A DNA stretch of 64,000 bases, taken from Eleginops maclovinus. Its lineage: Eukaryota; Chordata; Actinopteri; Perciformes; Eleginopidae. Within the stretch, counting starts at the first letter, position 1; each line of letters starts with the position of its first letter. Of the stretch, positions 1 through 37,147 are shown piece by piece. The position numbers were made by a program, and so were the translations under genes. The stretch is taken from contig NC_086355.1 of assembly GCF_036324505.1 (NCBI RefSeq), forward strand, positions 25,416,518 through 25,480,517, in the 5' to 3' direction. The notes under the pieces are model-generated. The model was not told the DNA's origin. It was given only the letters and a program-made list of their open reading frames with translations, and did no database searches.

Positions 1-512
1 TAATCAGCTGTAAGCTGTTAACTTCGGGACAGTGAAAAGCTAGCTAACGTTAGCTTTAGCTAATGAAGCGGTACTCATGTGATTAACAGATGTTAGCTAG
101 CTAACGGTGGTTAGTTGAAAAAGCAGGGGGAAAACAATACAACAAAGTAAAACCAGCACAAAATTGGACAGTAAAATAATGTACTTGATGTAACGTAAGC
201 CATATAGTTTTGTTTCTAGGCACTAAATGCTGTCTTGCCACTATTTTGCAAACAGAAAAGGAGTCTACACTTAAGACTGCTGAGCAGAAACTCTTGCAAG
301 AGGGAACACCAAAAAGTAAGAAGAGAAAGAGGGGACCCAACAAATTCTTCCTTGACACAGGAGGAAACTGTAGAACAAGTTGGAAAAAAGGTAAAAGTGT
401 TCTTTTCATGACGGCTATTTTGACAATATATTTTTACATTTCTGTCAGTTTTGGAGTTGGGCTGTGAGCCAGACTAACACAATGGAAAATATGTCCTGTA
501 ATTGTTTGGGAC

Positions 513-700
513 TAGTGGCATGTTGGTGCAGTGGTTAGCACTGTCCCCTCACAGCAAGAGGGTTCTGGGTTCAAGCTCTCTGTGTGGAGTTTGCTATTCT
601 CTCTGGGTACTCCGGCTTCCTCCCACATGCCAAAGGTTGCATGTTGACTCTAAATTGCCTATGTGTGTGTGTGTGTCTGTTTCTGTTAGCGCTGTTGGGT
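513..700 (+). mobile_element. tRNA-derived SINE fragment (Mermaid/V-SINE-like)
   Basis: The stretch carries a tRNA-like box B (ggttctgggttcaagc) followed by the conserved fish SINE core (ctctgtgtggagtttgc, then tactccggcttcctcccac, then gactctaaattgcc) and a short TG-rich tail. It lies in the first visible intron of the BEN-domain gene. The family name comes from recall of the core motif, not from a search. Confidence 0.7.
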
Positions 701-1082
701 TGTACAAGTAAGTTCCTGGCAACTTTTTTTTAAAAAGGAACTATAGTACTACAGCTATGACTTTAAACAGATTCTAGCCATGGAACATATTAAACATAAT
801 GATTAATTTAATCATTATTTGGTTTAATTTTCCTAACTCTTTTGTGTACCTAACTCAGCCCAGTGGACACTTCAGAGGCACTTGAGGAGGAGAACAGGGC
901 CCTTAGGGAGGAGAATAAAAGACGAAGCTGAGTGGAGGATCTCCCGCAGGCAGTAAAGATCTTGAGACCCAAGTCAAGGCTTTAAATAAGGAGAACACCA
1001 GGCTGCTCAACATGACAGTTAAAGGTAACTATGTCTTTTAGATGAAAATGGGGATTCTGTGTCTACATTTTAGGGTAAATAT

Positions 1083-3482
1083 TAGGGCTGTTTTCGACTA
1101 AGGATTTTCATAGTCGAATCTGATTCGTCAGATTTTGCCGTAGTCGACTGATAGTCAAACCTTTTTTTTTTTCAGATAGCAGCTAGATCTTTATATTTTT
1201 CCGTTTCAAACAAAAGAGCTCAAAAAACATGGTAGGTGTGAAACAAATACCTTTATTTATTTAAAGCCAGATGAACGAAACTGGGCATATTAAACATCAC
1301 AACAGTTCACATAAAATCGGAACAAAATGGCTTTTATCGCTCAGTTAAGAACCTATTTCTTGGCTTTTAATTCACAGTTTACACTCGGGAATCAGGATAA
1401 AATAAATAATTAAACTTATCGCAACAGCCTGGAACTAGTGCAAAATGACATAAATGTTTTTAGAAATACAATAAGCCTGCCTGAATAAATAAAAACAATT
1501 ATACAACAACGAAAAAATAAACATAATAAAAGTCAGAATCGAATGGGCTTCAAGAAGTGCACATGCAGCAAAAAGAGAGAGAGAGAGTGAGACGCTCCCC
1601 ACGCAGCCTCCAGCTTAATTCACAATTGTCCCAAAAGAAAAAGAAAAAAATCACTTCTTCACATAAGGAAAGTGTTCTACTGCAGCTGTGATTGTCTGAT
1701 TTTTCTGAGGTTGTGTGCCAGAAAAACCAGCTTGTTCACGTTGGTCGGGAAAAGTGCGCTCCTTGATTCGGACAGCGTAGTCTTGATGATCTTTGTGGTT
1801 CGACTGTCGTCCGCATGCACCACCAAATGTCTTTTTTTAATATTCATAAGCATGGGGACAGTGGCAGACAGGGATGCATTATTTTCTTGGGACAAAAGCT
1901 CTGTCAGAGTGATCATTGGTTTAAGAACAGCGACAATGTCCTCTGCTGTGCGCCACTGTGATGTGGATAGCTCCAGGTCACGATCGGACCGTTTGCTCAC
2001 ACTGTCATCTGTGAGCACGGCTGAAACTGGCCCCTTCTATTCTATCAAGCGATCGAGCATCAAATAAACAGAGTTCCAACGGGTGACAACATCCTGCATC
2101 AGTTTATGCTGAGGAACATTCTGTTTTCTGTTTATCTTGAAGTGCTGTCGTGGCCTTTGCGCTTTTTTGAAATGAGAAACCAAGCGCCTTGCAGCAGCAA
2201 CAGTGCGGCAAATGGGGTCCTGCTTCAGAGCACTGTTTATGCAGAGTTGTAATGTGTGGCCCGCGCAGCACACCCCTTTCATATCTCCCCAGGAGGGCTG
2301 CTGGACCAACTGGTTGGTGCACGCAACCATGTTTGCTGCGTTGTCATGCACCACAGAAACGATCTTGGTACTTGGAATGTCCCACTCGCAAATTTTCTCC
2401 GTCAGTTCTCGTGCAATGTGATCGGCTGTGTGACTGTCCTCCATTTTTTTTGTTTCTAAAACAAAACTCTCCAGTCTCCAGTCTCCAGTGATGAATGTGA
2501 CTGTGAGATAAGCCTCCATCTGAAGCGAGGTCCAGATATCAGTTGTGAAACTGACAGCTTCACAGTCCTGTATTGCCCTGTATATCTCTGACCGTGTCGA
2601 TAGATATTTTGTGTGCACGATATCCATCACCGTAGCTCTTGTAGGGACGGTGTAGCCTGGCTCAAGTGTGCGCAAGAGTTCTTTAAATCCCCCACCCTCA
2701 ACAATGCGCACAGGCCTCATATCAAGTGCCACAAACTCCGCAATCTGTTCAGTAATTTCCCTTTTTCTCTTCTCTGAAAGTGGTGGTCTCAAATCAAGTT
2801 TTTTTTGCATTAATCTCGGGGCCGCCGCTGATGCAGACGTGCCGGCTGAGTTGTCGTCATGACACTGCGGGTGTAACTGTAAATGATAGAATAATCTAAC
2901 AATAATATTTGAATGCCTGTATTGATAAAAGAGTGGTAGAACTGTTTGTTTGTTTGTAAAGTTAACAAGCCTTACCCGCTTCAAATGATATGCCATGTTG
3001 GTTGTCGTGTGATATGCAAGAACCTGCTCACACAACTTACACTTCACTTTCTTCGGGTCATCTTTAACCTTTTCAAAATAGTTCCACACTTTTGATGTCT
3101 TTTTAGTAGCCATTGTGAGCCAATAAATCCGTAAACACTAACGGTCCTGTGTGCTGCTCACCTGCGCTCATTTGGATTGCGCAACTGCAGTGGGTGTGAT
3201 TTATTAATACCGTCATAAGCTAAGACTACCATTTAAACGAACACATCATTGGAACTCTTTATTAACATAAAATAGACAGATTTTGCATTCAAATAAGGCT
3301 TTTATATAACAAAAAAAGACATTCTATGTAACAATTAATGCTCGGCAGCCGCGGGCACCCCATATAGTCAGAATGGTATGGTCTTTGTTGTATAACAAAA
3401 TTTTACGAAGATTTGACTACGAGGTTCATAGTCCAATCAGACCTCTCCGAATCGAATCGTCGAATATTGGAGGTCAGCCCTA
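1083..3482 (-). mobile_element. hAT DNA transposon, 2.4 kb, with perfect 8-bp target duplication
   Basis: The element starts TAGGGCTG and ends CAGCCCTA. It is flanked on both sides by GTAAATAT (1075-1082 and 3483-3490), the 8-bp duplication expected of hAT insertion. Imperfect inverted subterminal sequences (the tcgactaaggatt and cgaatcgtcgaat types) continue inward from both ends. It encodes a BED-finger transposase on the minus strand and sits in an intron of the BEN-domain gene. Confidence 0.93.
1677..3113 (-). pseudogene. hAT transposase with BED zinc finger, broken
   Basis: The start is ATG at 3113. A BED finger follows at about residues 8-46 (WNYF, CKLC, then two His in the YHTTTNMAYHLKR segment). 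A 99-bp intron with GT/AG ends is visible at 2975-2877 on the minus strand. It happens to be open, so it reads through between KR and LHPQCHDD. The RNase-H-like core follows (TTDIWTS, HDNAANM, CAGHTLQLCIN, TRWNS). An in-frame TAG at 2037-2039 interrupts the protein after LDRLIE, and the same frame resumes directly with KGPVSAVL. Downstream the reading jumps from the IKKRHLVV region almost straight to the C-terminal dimerisation end (SALFPTNVNKLVFLAHN), so much of the C-terminal half is deleted. It should be unable to transpose on its own. Confidence 0.88.
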
Positions 3483-4913
3483 GTAAATATACAGATGTAG
3501 TATAGGGTTTGCTTTAGCGGGAAAAAATAGCCTATGGCTAAACACTGGAGCGTGGTTTGATCAACTCCCCACTTAGGCTAAATTGGTCTGGCAGAAAACC
3601 TGTAATGCCTTCAGAACCCCTCACAACACATTTTGCTACACTTTGAGACACCCAAAAATTAGCAGATGTTTTTTTTGGTTTTTTTACATATTATGTAACT
3701 TGTTTGGAGTCCTGTTGTAGTAAATTTGGTGGGCCGTATTTTCCAGAAATTCAATCACTCTCAGTGGCTGTGAAGACCCTCATTTCCAATAAGATCACAA
3801 GCTCAAGCTTGTCAAGCTATGAAGGTGAAAGCGAATATGAGGCCAGTGTTGCTCTACCATCACCTCATCAACCCACATCTCCCAAACCAACATCTGTAAG
3901 TACATTTTTGTAATGATCAATTAAAAACATAGAACATTCTGACACTGGTGATTTTCTTTGTTTGTATTCCTGTTTGTCTTTTTTGTTACAATTAATTACG
4001 TGCAACTAGGGGATGATGACTCCACCAGAGTATCCAGCCATTGTTGGGAGACTGCAAAAGCCCAACCCACAGCGAATGGAATGGCCCGCACCCTCCTGCT
4101 GGGCCTGTTCAGCATTGATGTCCTACTGAAGTCCAACCTGACAGGAGGGATGAACAAGGTCGATCCATCTGCAGAGAGACGTCAGCCTCTGGACCCCAAG
4201 AAGCTTAAAGCTTTACTCTGTAAGACTTGTAAGAATTTAATTTTAATGGATTAGTATATTTTGCAAAGTTATTGTAAATAGTAACAAACACTTACACAAA
4301 GACTGAAATGTTCCCAACTAAGAGCGAAACAGATGGACAAATAAAAAGCTTTAACAGTTTTTAATATTTGTTCAGATGTTATCGGCATTAAAATGGATCC
4401 CCTGTAGTAGCTTTACAGCACAAATTCACCTCCCATAGGCAGACACTTGGCTACGGCAAAGTAAAGTTGCTCGCACTGACCACAATACTTCTTGAAAAAC
4501 AAAGTGGATACAGTAGTATAACCTCCTCTCTCTGAAAGCCCCTTGGACAACCTTTGTAACTCTTAAGTTCCTTGGTTCCTTGGGAAGCCAATTCTGATTT
4601 CATACTTAACTACAGTATTTATAGGTAACCCACTGAGGAGCGAGGACTAGGCATACACGATTAGGATCCACCTCATCTTACCTATTGCAACAATCTGTGG
4701 CTAACATTGTGGATGTCTTCTTTTATTAACTTTTACAGATGTAGTTGTTCAGCACCACCCAGGGGCGAAGCTTCCTGACATAAGAATAGCCATAAACAAA
4801 AGGATCTGTGAATTAAGGCACCAGCAGAAGAAGTCCATGGACAGCTGAAGGACTGGCACAGGGCCTTGATAAATTGGCATGTGTGCACTTAAGGATTGTT
4901 CTGTTTTTATAAC

Positions 4914-4919
4914 AATAAA
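4914..4919 (+). promoter_or_regulatory. polyadenylation signal AATAAA of the BEN-domain gene
   Basis: AATAAA lies 66 bp after the BEN-gene stop codon, with T-rich sequence just downstream (attgttttctgttttttt). This fits a genuine 3' end for the ancestral gene. Confidence 0.55.
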
Positions 4920-5400
4920 GATTGTTTTCTGTTTTTTTCATTTATAGTTTTTTTCCCATGTATTGGATTACATACAAATGTTGAAAACAAGTTAAAAGAC
5001 ATGTTTTTAAAAAAAGATTGTGTAGCCTGCTAACATGTAAAGTACTAGAGACCAAAACTTGAGTAAAAGTATTGTTATGTGGTTATTAAAGACAGCAGTC
5101 AAAAGTTTGAATACCATTGTTTATATGATTTCAAATGTTTCGCCTAAGGACACTCACAATTCCTTTGATTGTAGCAGCATTATTTCGCAATCTTTCGGGA
5201 GGCAGAGTAGACCTTAATTCTACATTTATATATGAATGGTCCCCACAAAAGAAAACCCCCCTAAGTAGGGCCAGGGGTGGTCACCTTTCTCACCACCACT
5301 ATCACTCGAAGTTAAAGGTGGTGTTTCTGGTTCTTCCATCTCGAAAAAAAAACACAAAGGCAGCTGAAGTGTGCTCAATACAGGCAGGCAGGGTTTTTAC
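4920..5400. other. intergenic or intronic DNA, nothing recognised
   Basis: No coding exon, RNA gene or named repeat was recognised. A short open frame at 5135-5413 has no family features. Confidence 0.4.
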
Positions 5401-5760
5401 ATATATTTTATAATGTATTTTTACATATATGTTATAATATATCCATATATTTTAAACCTGTATTTTATAATATATCTACATATACTTTATAATATATTTT
5501 GACATATTCACATGTATTCCAATACATAATCTCATATGTGGGGTATATATCAATATATAACAGTATATTCAATAATATAACAATGTATTTATTCAATATA
5601 TGAAAATACGGCAATAATTGCCGTATTTTCATATATGCCATAATATATTGCTTACAGATATAATATTTTGTTACATAACACATCACGATATATTACCATC
5701 TAAATTTCACAATATATGAATACACGTGAACTACTTTGTCACATAATATATTGAGAAATA
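5401..5760. repeat. AT-rich block with a 19-bp perfect inverted repeat
   Basis: The block consists of degenerate TATAATATA-type words. At its heart, 5596-5614 and 5618-5636 are perfect inverted arms (ATATATGAAAATACGGCAA) separated by the 3-nt loop TAA. The arms contain a CG in otherwise AT-rich DNA. This could be the centre of a palindromic MITE, but no target duplication was found. Confidence 0.7.
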
Positions 5761-6571
5761 TGTTTGTTGCGTAAGGGACATAGTCCTAGAGGTGCTTTGA
5801 GCTAAATGCTAACATCGACATGCTAACTTCCTCTCAATGGCAATGCTAACAATCTGGTGATAGTACTGCGGGTTAACCCTGTTCACCATCTTACTTTAGG
5901 GTGTTAGCATGCTAGCATTGGAAAATTAACACTTTACTAGTATTTTATTCATTATACAGGTATAAAGTTTAAACACTGACTATGCTAGAGGAAAGGTCAG
6001 AAGATCGTCTGAATTTTCGGGATTCTTCATTTGGACTGTCAACATTTCTCAGAAGAACATCCATTTGTTTGATATCTCCTGACCTAAATGATTGACAGAT
6101 GGACCGGCTGAATTTGCTTTTAAAAAATGTGTAACAACTAGCCTATTCACCAATGAAGAAATGTGCACAGGGGAACTGAGACTCTTGAGTTCATACAGTA
6201 TGTAGTATATTACAGTCAAACATTTGAAATAACAGTCCTGCTGTGTGCTATTCACATCATATGCAACAGTTTTCAGACATTTTGCAATCATTTTCAGTGA
6301 GTCTGGGTGGTCTAGACTGGATTAGCAACCAGGCACGTGGCGCTATGCATCATGGGTTTGTTGCAATCTAGGAATATTTTAAACGTTAAACTTTAGGCTG
6401 TCACAGTGAGAGGCCCTTCATCAATTAACATGTGTTTCATTAAATTGCAACAAACAGTAGTCAGAGACCACACAATATATTCCCTCAGGGTCTTTGAGGC
6501 TTAATCCAGCCAAGTGTGTGGTCTTCTTTAGATCCATTCAGGAGTCCCATGTGTTCTATGCTGCTGCATGG

Positions 6572-6573
<2 letters not shown>
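5761..6573. other. non-coding DNA with a GCTAACAT-rich fish repeat
   Basis: Positions about 5790-5930 carry repeated gctaac/gctagc words typical of a dispersed fish repeat. The remainder shows no gene or named element. Confidence 0.35.

Positions 6574-6601
<28 letters not shown>
6574..6601. repeat. (AT)n microsatellite
   Basis: A near-perfect alternating TA run of about 28 bp directly adjoins the 5' end of the dispersed repeat at 6602. Confidence 0.9.
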
Positions 6602-6602
<1 letters not shown>

Positions 6603-6800
6603 CAGCTACAGAAAAAATTAAGAGACAATTGCAGCATTATCAGTTTCTCTTGTTTTACCATTTATAGGTTTGTCTTTGAGTTAAACTTTTTTTTTAAATG
6701 TTATTGTATTCTATAAACTACTGAAATCATTTCTCTGTTTTGGAGTTCAACAGACACTGGAATAGCTGCCATACATATAGAGATAAAGATTTAAGTGGTC
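6602..6800 (+). repeat. dispersed repeat, copy 1 (second copy at 34,056)
   Basis: The stretch begins acagctacagaaaaaattaa and ends with ggaatagctgccatacatat plus agagataaagattta. A second copy at 34,056-34,195 shares both ends and the order of the words between them. The family is common in fish genomes. I cannot assign a superfamily. Confidence 0.7.
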
Positions 6801-6874
6801 TCCAGGGCTGTATGTTGTACAATTGAGACAAATAAATGCAGGTTGAATACAGGTCTGATACATTGCTACTGTTA

Positions 6875-7372
6875 GTGGTGGGATGTAATTAAAACATTTA
6901 CTCAAGTACTGTATGTAAGTTAAAAAATGGAGCTACACTATGCTACTGTATACTTTTTCTCCACGACCTGTTGTAGGCAAATGTTCTACTTTATACTCCA
7001 CTACATTTACTTAACATATTTAGTTACTAGTTACCTTTGCAATTCTGGTTAATAATACAATATATGAATCAAAATACATTGTTATATAGTATTATAGGTT
7101 AAGCTACCCAGTAGTTTATAAAGCAAATCAACCCCACTTTAACCATTGCAACATTGAAGTGATGAACACATTTATCATTTTTAATACATTTAAAAACATT
7201 ATATAAACATATCTGGCGCTTAAAATGGGCCATTCTGCATAATGAATACTTGTACTTTTGGTAATTAAACTATTTTTTAATGCTAATACTTTTTGACTTT
7301 CACTTAAGAACAATTTGGAAAGCAATACTTTACTGAGTATTTTACACTAGTATTGCTACTTCTTCCACCTCT
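6875..7372 (-). repeat. ACTCAAGTA-type dispersed repeat, copy 1
   Basis: The copy runs from a gtggtggg/tgtaat end through acatttactcaagtactgta and ctccactacatttactta to ttgctacttcttccacctctg. The same family, with ends near ggtggaagaagtac and ttactttacaccactg, recurs at 40,447-40,881 in this orientation and at 52,466 and 54,526 in the opposite one. Confidence 0.7.
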
Positions 7373-7519
7373 GAATACTGTGGTCCTGGAACATGCAGGG
7401 CTCACCTGGATTGTGTTCACATTGACATATCCAGAGAGTGAGCAAGGCCAGGGAATTGTAGTCAGAGAGAGTCAACAAGGTTTCAGAGGAACTGTGTTAG
7501 TTTTAAGGGAAGGGGCAGC

Positions 7520-7665
7520 TGAGAGAGCCGCTGTGGCTCCGTGGTAATTGGGAATCTACCATCAGAGGGTCAGTGGGTCTGTCCCCAGCTCCTGCAGTAG
7601 AGCAGAATCGACGTGTGTATGAGTCACTGGATAAAAGAGCCAGCTAAATAGCATGTCATGTAATA
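7520..7665 (+). mobile_element. tRNA-derived SINE fragment
   Basis: A tRNA-like head (gctgtggctccgtggtaat) and degenerate box B are followed by the conserved tail actggataaaagagccagct and aaatagcatgtcatgtaata. This matches a common fish SINE end recalled as 'ggataaaagcgtctgctaaatg'. Confidence 0.65.
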
Positions 7666-8214
7666 TAGTGACTCATGTTGGAAATGATAGAGGAGCTGTA
7701 AGTGCAGGCCCGATGCAGTGAGGCTGAAGATAATCTGACATGTTGTACTGCGTGTGCTTTCAACTGTATCTGTAGATCTGTGGAGCTCTTTCTTGCTCCT
7801 TCTCCTCCTTTCTGCAGTTTATGTTGTTGGCCAGGCTCTCCTTCCTCTCTCTCTCTCTGTATCCAAGAGGGAACTGTAATGTAGAAATGCAACTCTCCAT
7901 AACACTCTCATAAAAGAGGGACTGAAAACACACCACGTTTCTTTGACTCCTTGTGCTATAATTTTTCTACCAGATGGAAATAATATAGCATTTGAATGTT
8001 GCACAACAATCTTGCTGTAACTACAGAGTTCTGTTGAAGGAAGTGTAATTCTTTACTTAGGATGGTGGACTCACTCTGCATTATGTGACTCTATGTTGGC
8101 TCAGAATCGATGCGCACGGAGGAACCCCACATGATTCTCTTTAGAAAGCACACTTTGTTGTGCAGTATGATTATTCATCTGTGTTAAAGCTTACTGTGTC
8201 TTCTTTATCAGCAG
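7666..8214. other. sequence before the first visible mlph exon, nothing coding recognised
   Basis: No Slp-homology or FYVE-type zinc-finger exon is visible here, although these should precede the 8,215 exon in mlph. The sequence ends in a polypyrimidine tract and acceptor (cttctttatcagcag). Confidence 0.4.
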
Positions 8215-33506
<25,292 letters not shown>

Positions 33507-33761
33507 GGAGGAGGCTGAGCATCATGTGACCGCATGCTTCTGGGAGCCGAGAGCCAATTTGTACATTTCAAATCTTTCCTTGTGATATTGTTGTTTTATC
33601 TCACTGCGATAGATTCATATCCTATTTATAGTAAACTGTCAGTATGTGCTCATCTTGGGCTGTACTTTGATTTGTATGCACATTAATGCATTCAAATTGG
33701 CAAATTTAATCTCAAATCTAGATATAAAGTTATATGTTTACATAAAAGCATACACAAATAC

Positions 33762-33763
<2 letters not shown>

Positions 33764-33806
<43 letters not shown>
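33764..33806. repeat. (AT)n microsatellite in the mlph 3' region
   Basis: About 43 bp of alternating TA lies 260 bp after the mlph stop codon. Confidence 0.95.
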
Positions 33807-33810
<4 letters not shown>

Positions 33811-33815
33811 ATTAT

Positions 33816-33821
33816 AATAAA
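33816..33821 (+). promoter_or_regulatory. candidate mlph polyadenylation signal
   Basis: AATAAA lies 310 bp after the mlph stop, followed by T-rich and GT-rich sequence (ttgtgttgtttg). It adjoins an AT microsatellite, so it may be fortuitous. Confidence 0.4.
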
Positions 33822-34055
33822 TTTAACATTTTAAATTGTGTTGTTTGCAGAAGGTCCAAAAAATGTGCAATACCAAACTACCAATCTAGTTTAAGATGTT
33901 TTCTTGAAAAGAAGCTTGGCTATTATTATTATTATTAGGTTATGATAGTTATTGTAGTGTTTATCAATCAAATAATTATAGGGCTTTATGCACTTTCCTA
34001 CTGTGCATTATGACAATATCTGAAAGGAATTAATAGTATGTTTTCTGTTCTCTTT

Positions 34056-34200
34056 ACAGCCGCGGAAAAAATTAAGAGATCACTTCAGCATAATCATTTT
34101 AAATTATTTATAGGTATGTATATACAATATTTCTCGTTGTTTGAAATCAACAGACACTGGAATGGCTGCCATACATGTAGAGATAAAGATTTGAGAACAA
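34056..34200 (+). repeat. dispersed repeat, copy 2 (first copy at 6,602)
   Basis: It begins acagccgcggaaaaaattaa and ends ggaatggctgccatacatgt plus agagataaagattt, matching the 6,602 copy across both ends. Confidence 0.7.
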
Positions 34201-35437
34201 TTTGGAGGGGTCTCTTAATTGTTTACGGAGCTGTATGTATGCCATATTAAATATTAACTGCTTCTGTATGCTCAGTAGTTTTGTATTGGCCTGCATAAAA
34301 CTCTCTGAGCAGCGTCCTCTCTCTATTTTATCTGTCCTTCACAAAAAAGCTTCTAAAATTGGGATTTATTTTTGTTGTTGTTTTTAACTTAACAGCATTT
34401 AACAAGAACATTATAGAAGTCAGTAACACATAGTATACAAATGTAATAAATACATCATACATGATTTTCATTACACTGTCTGAACATAGAGATAGGAGAC
34501 ACAATATGCAAAATGGTACTTTCATTTTTTTCATTTTATTTTTTTAGTTTAAACGTCACTTTAATGTTATGTTTAATTAGTAACACTGTTATTAAATTGC
34601 TTACAAACCAAACTGATTGTCATCTTTCTTTTTTTCCCTGTTCAATGCCGTTTGTAATGTGTGATATCTCACAGGATATTCTGTGTCGCCTCCTCACAGC
34701 AGAACTGATTTCTTTGTTAACCCAGTGTTGCATTCATACCTGCCGGTTATGGTTCCTGTGGGATCATCACACAATCCTCCACTGGCACACATTTGTGCAA
34801 ATATGCATTTCTGAGAGGCTATTTTGTTACATACCGAAATACAAAAGTAAAAAACACAAAATGTTCATATCCATAATGTAATCTGACTCACTTTACAGAA
34901 TATCAGTGTGTTTATAATCTTTGCTTTTGTTTATCAGTTTAAATCCTTCGGCAGGGAGTAAAAACCCTCATAAACAGATCCTGTGTCTCTATTCTGACAC
35001 TTCCCTTAGAACACACGCGGCAGGTGTGCCCTCAGAGGATGTGACAATGGCCCCTGTTAGCTAGCTAGCTAGGTAGCAACATTCATTGCAAACATACAGA
35101 CTTCCAAATCATCTGAACAGATCAGTTAACCCAATGAAATGAACAGTGGCTTCAGCGCTCCACAAACTATACCGAACTTAGCACCGGGCCGCACTTCTGC
35201 ACTCAAACAGCACATGTACAGAGGTAAAGCTGAAGCATGACACTTTAAAGCCCATTTGACATATTACTAAAAGTCCCCATTTATCACTTTCATTATTCAG
35301 TTTGAGACAGGGCTGACCGCACCTGCACGCTGTGAAGTGGTCAAAGTACGAGGGGGTGTTGACAACGTTAAAAATGAAAACATTATCTATGTTTAGGAAA
35401 GGATCTTAGATTTGGTTTAGATCATTACCTTTGTATC
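34201..35437. other. intergenic DNA between mlph and prlh, nothing recognised
   Basis: No gene or clear element was seen. Open frames lack family features. Confidence 0.35.
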
Positions 35438-36236
<799 letters not shown>

Positions 36237-36715
36237 AAAAACTAAGTTACGTACACAAGTAAATCATGTTAAGTAGGTTGAGTATGTGTATATGGTTTAA
36301 ACGTTCATCAAAACAAGTCAAAACTGGTTTCAGGACATGAACAGTGTCCTGCGGTATCAAAGTTCTGTGTTTGTTTGATCCAAACCCCCCCTCTCTCGAC
36401 AACCTACCTGGACTTTGATGCTCTTTATCCTACGTGACCTAACTTCCACCTTTAAATCGTTTTTTATTATTATGTCCACTAGAAGCTAACAGTTTTGGGC
36501 CAAGCAGTCCTCCATCTTCCATTAGATCATCAGCTCATTGGGAACTGTGTTGAGGTGGAAGTGCTAAATCAGGATGCCCCACCAACTACTGACATTCTCC
36601 ATGGAGAGCCAGGTAACACACACATTGGGCAGCTCCAATGGAAAACATTGTGTTTTATACATTGATGTTGGTGAAATCAGCGTATCCACACATTTCCCCC
36701 GCCCTCCTGCTGGAA

Positions 36716-36721
36716 TATAAA
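36716..36721 (+). promoter_or_regulatory. candidate TATA box of prlh
   Basis: TATAAA in ctggaatataaagagatg lies 967 bp before the prlh start codon. A transcript from here would need a 5'-UTR intron. A plausible donor (aaag/gtaatt, 37,285) and acceptor (tttgtcccgcag, 37,671) exist. This is inference from motifs only. Confidence 0.25.
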
Positions 36722-36823
36722 GAGATGATGGAACAGCTGACAAGCTAAGATACCACAGCCTCATTGAGCAGGGGAGCGCTCGTCCAGAAACCTCACGTTC
36801 TCTGTGGTTTAGTCTCAGCGCTG

Positions 36824-37147
36824 GGGTCCACTCTCTGTGTTCCACTCTCTGTATTCCATTCTCTGTGTTCCACTCTCTGTGTTCCACTCTCTGTGTTCCA
36901 CTCTCTGGGTTCCACTCTCTGTGTTCCACTCTCTGGGTTCCACTCTCTGGGTTCCACTCTCTGGGTTCCACTCTCTGTGTTCCACTCTCTGGGTTCCACT
37001 CTCTGGGTTCCACTCTCTGTGTTCCACTCTCTGGGTTCCACTCTCTGTGTTCCACTCTCTGGGTTCCACTCTCTGGGTTCCACTCTCTGTGTTCCACTCT
37101 CTGGGTTCCACTCTATGAGTTCCACCCTCTGGGGTCCACTCTCTGGG
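36824..37147. repeat. 14-bp minisatellite upstream of prlh
   Basis: About 23 units of the type ggttccactctctg or tgttccactctctg, pyrimidine-rich on the plus strand. Two unit variants (GG and TG) alternate irregularly. Several frames are open on both strands only because the unit has no stop codon. Confidence 0.95.

Larger units (their letters stand above)
256..4848 (+). pseudogene. BEN-domain protein gene, 3' exons, probably decayed
   Basis: Five exon-like blocks were read: 256-390, 864-1024, 3747-3895, 4000-4219 and 4739-4848 (TGA 4846-4848). Block 1 has a basic nuclear-localisation-like run (KSKKRKR). Block 2 has a Leu/Glu-rich coiled-coil stretch (EALEEENRALREENK). Blocks 4-5 encode a BEN domain, recognised from ARTLLLGLF, SNLTGG, the RRQPLDPKKLKAL segment and HHPGAKLPDIRIAINKR. 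BEN domains bind DNA or chromatin proteins. Splice phases join cleanly (1, 1, 0, 1), but two lesions are visible. The frame entering block 2 meets TGA at 929-931, while its end is in phase only in another frame. The base pair before block 4 is AC (3998-3999), not AG, and the nearby AG at 4008-4009 gives the wrong frame. A hAT element lies in the intron between blocks 2 and 3. The 5' end is outside the window or lost. It could be a living gene with sequence errors, but I favour a pseudogene. Confidence 0.7.

Noticed and set aside
3998..4009. AG at 4008-4009 as the true acceptor of BEN block 4
   Set aside because: It gives a frame with an early stop, while starting at 4000 continues the phase and the BEN domain text.
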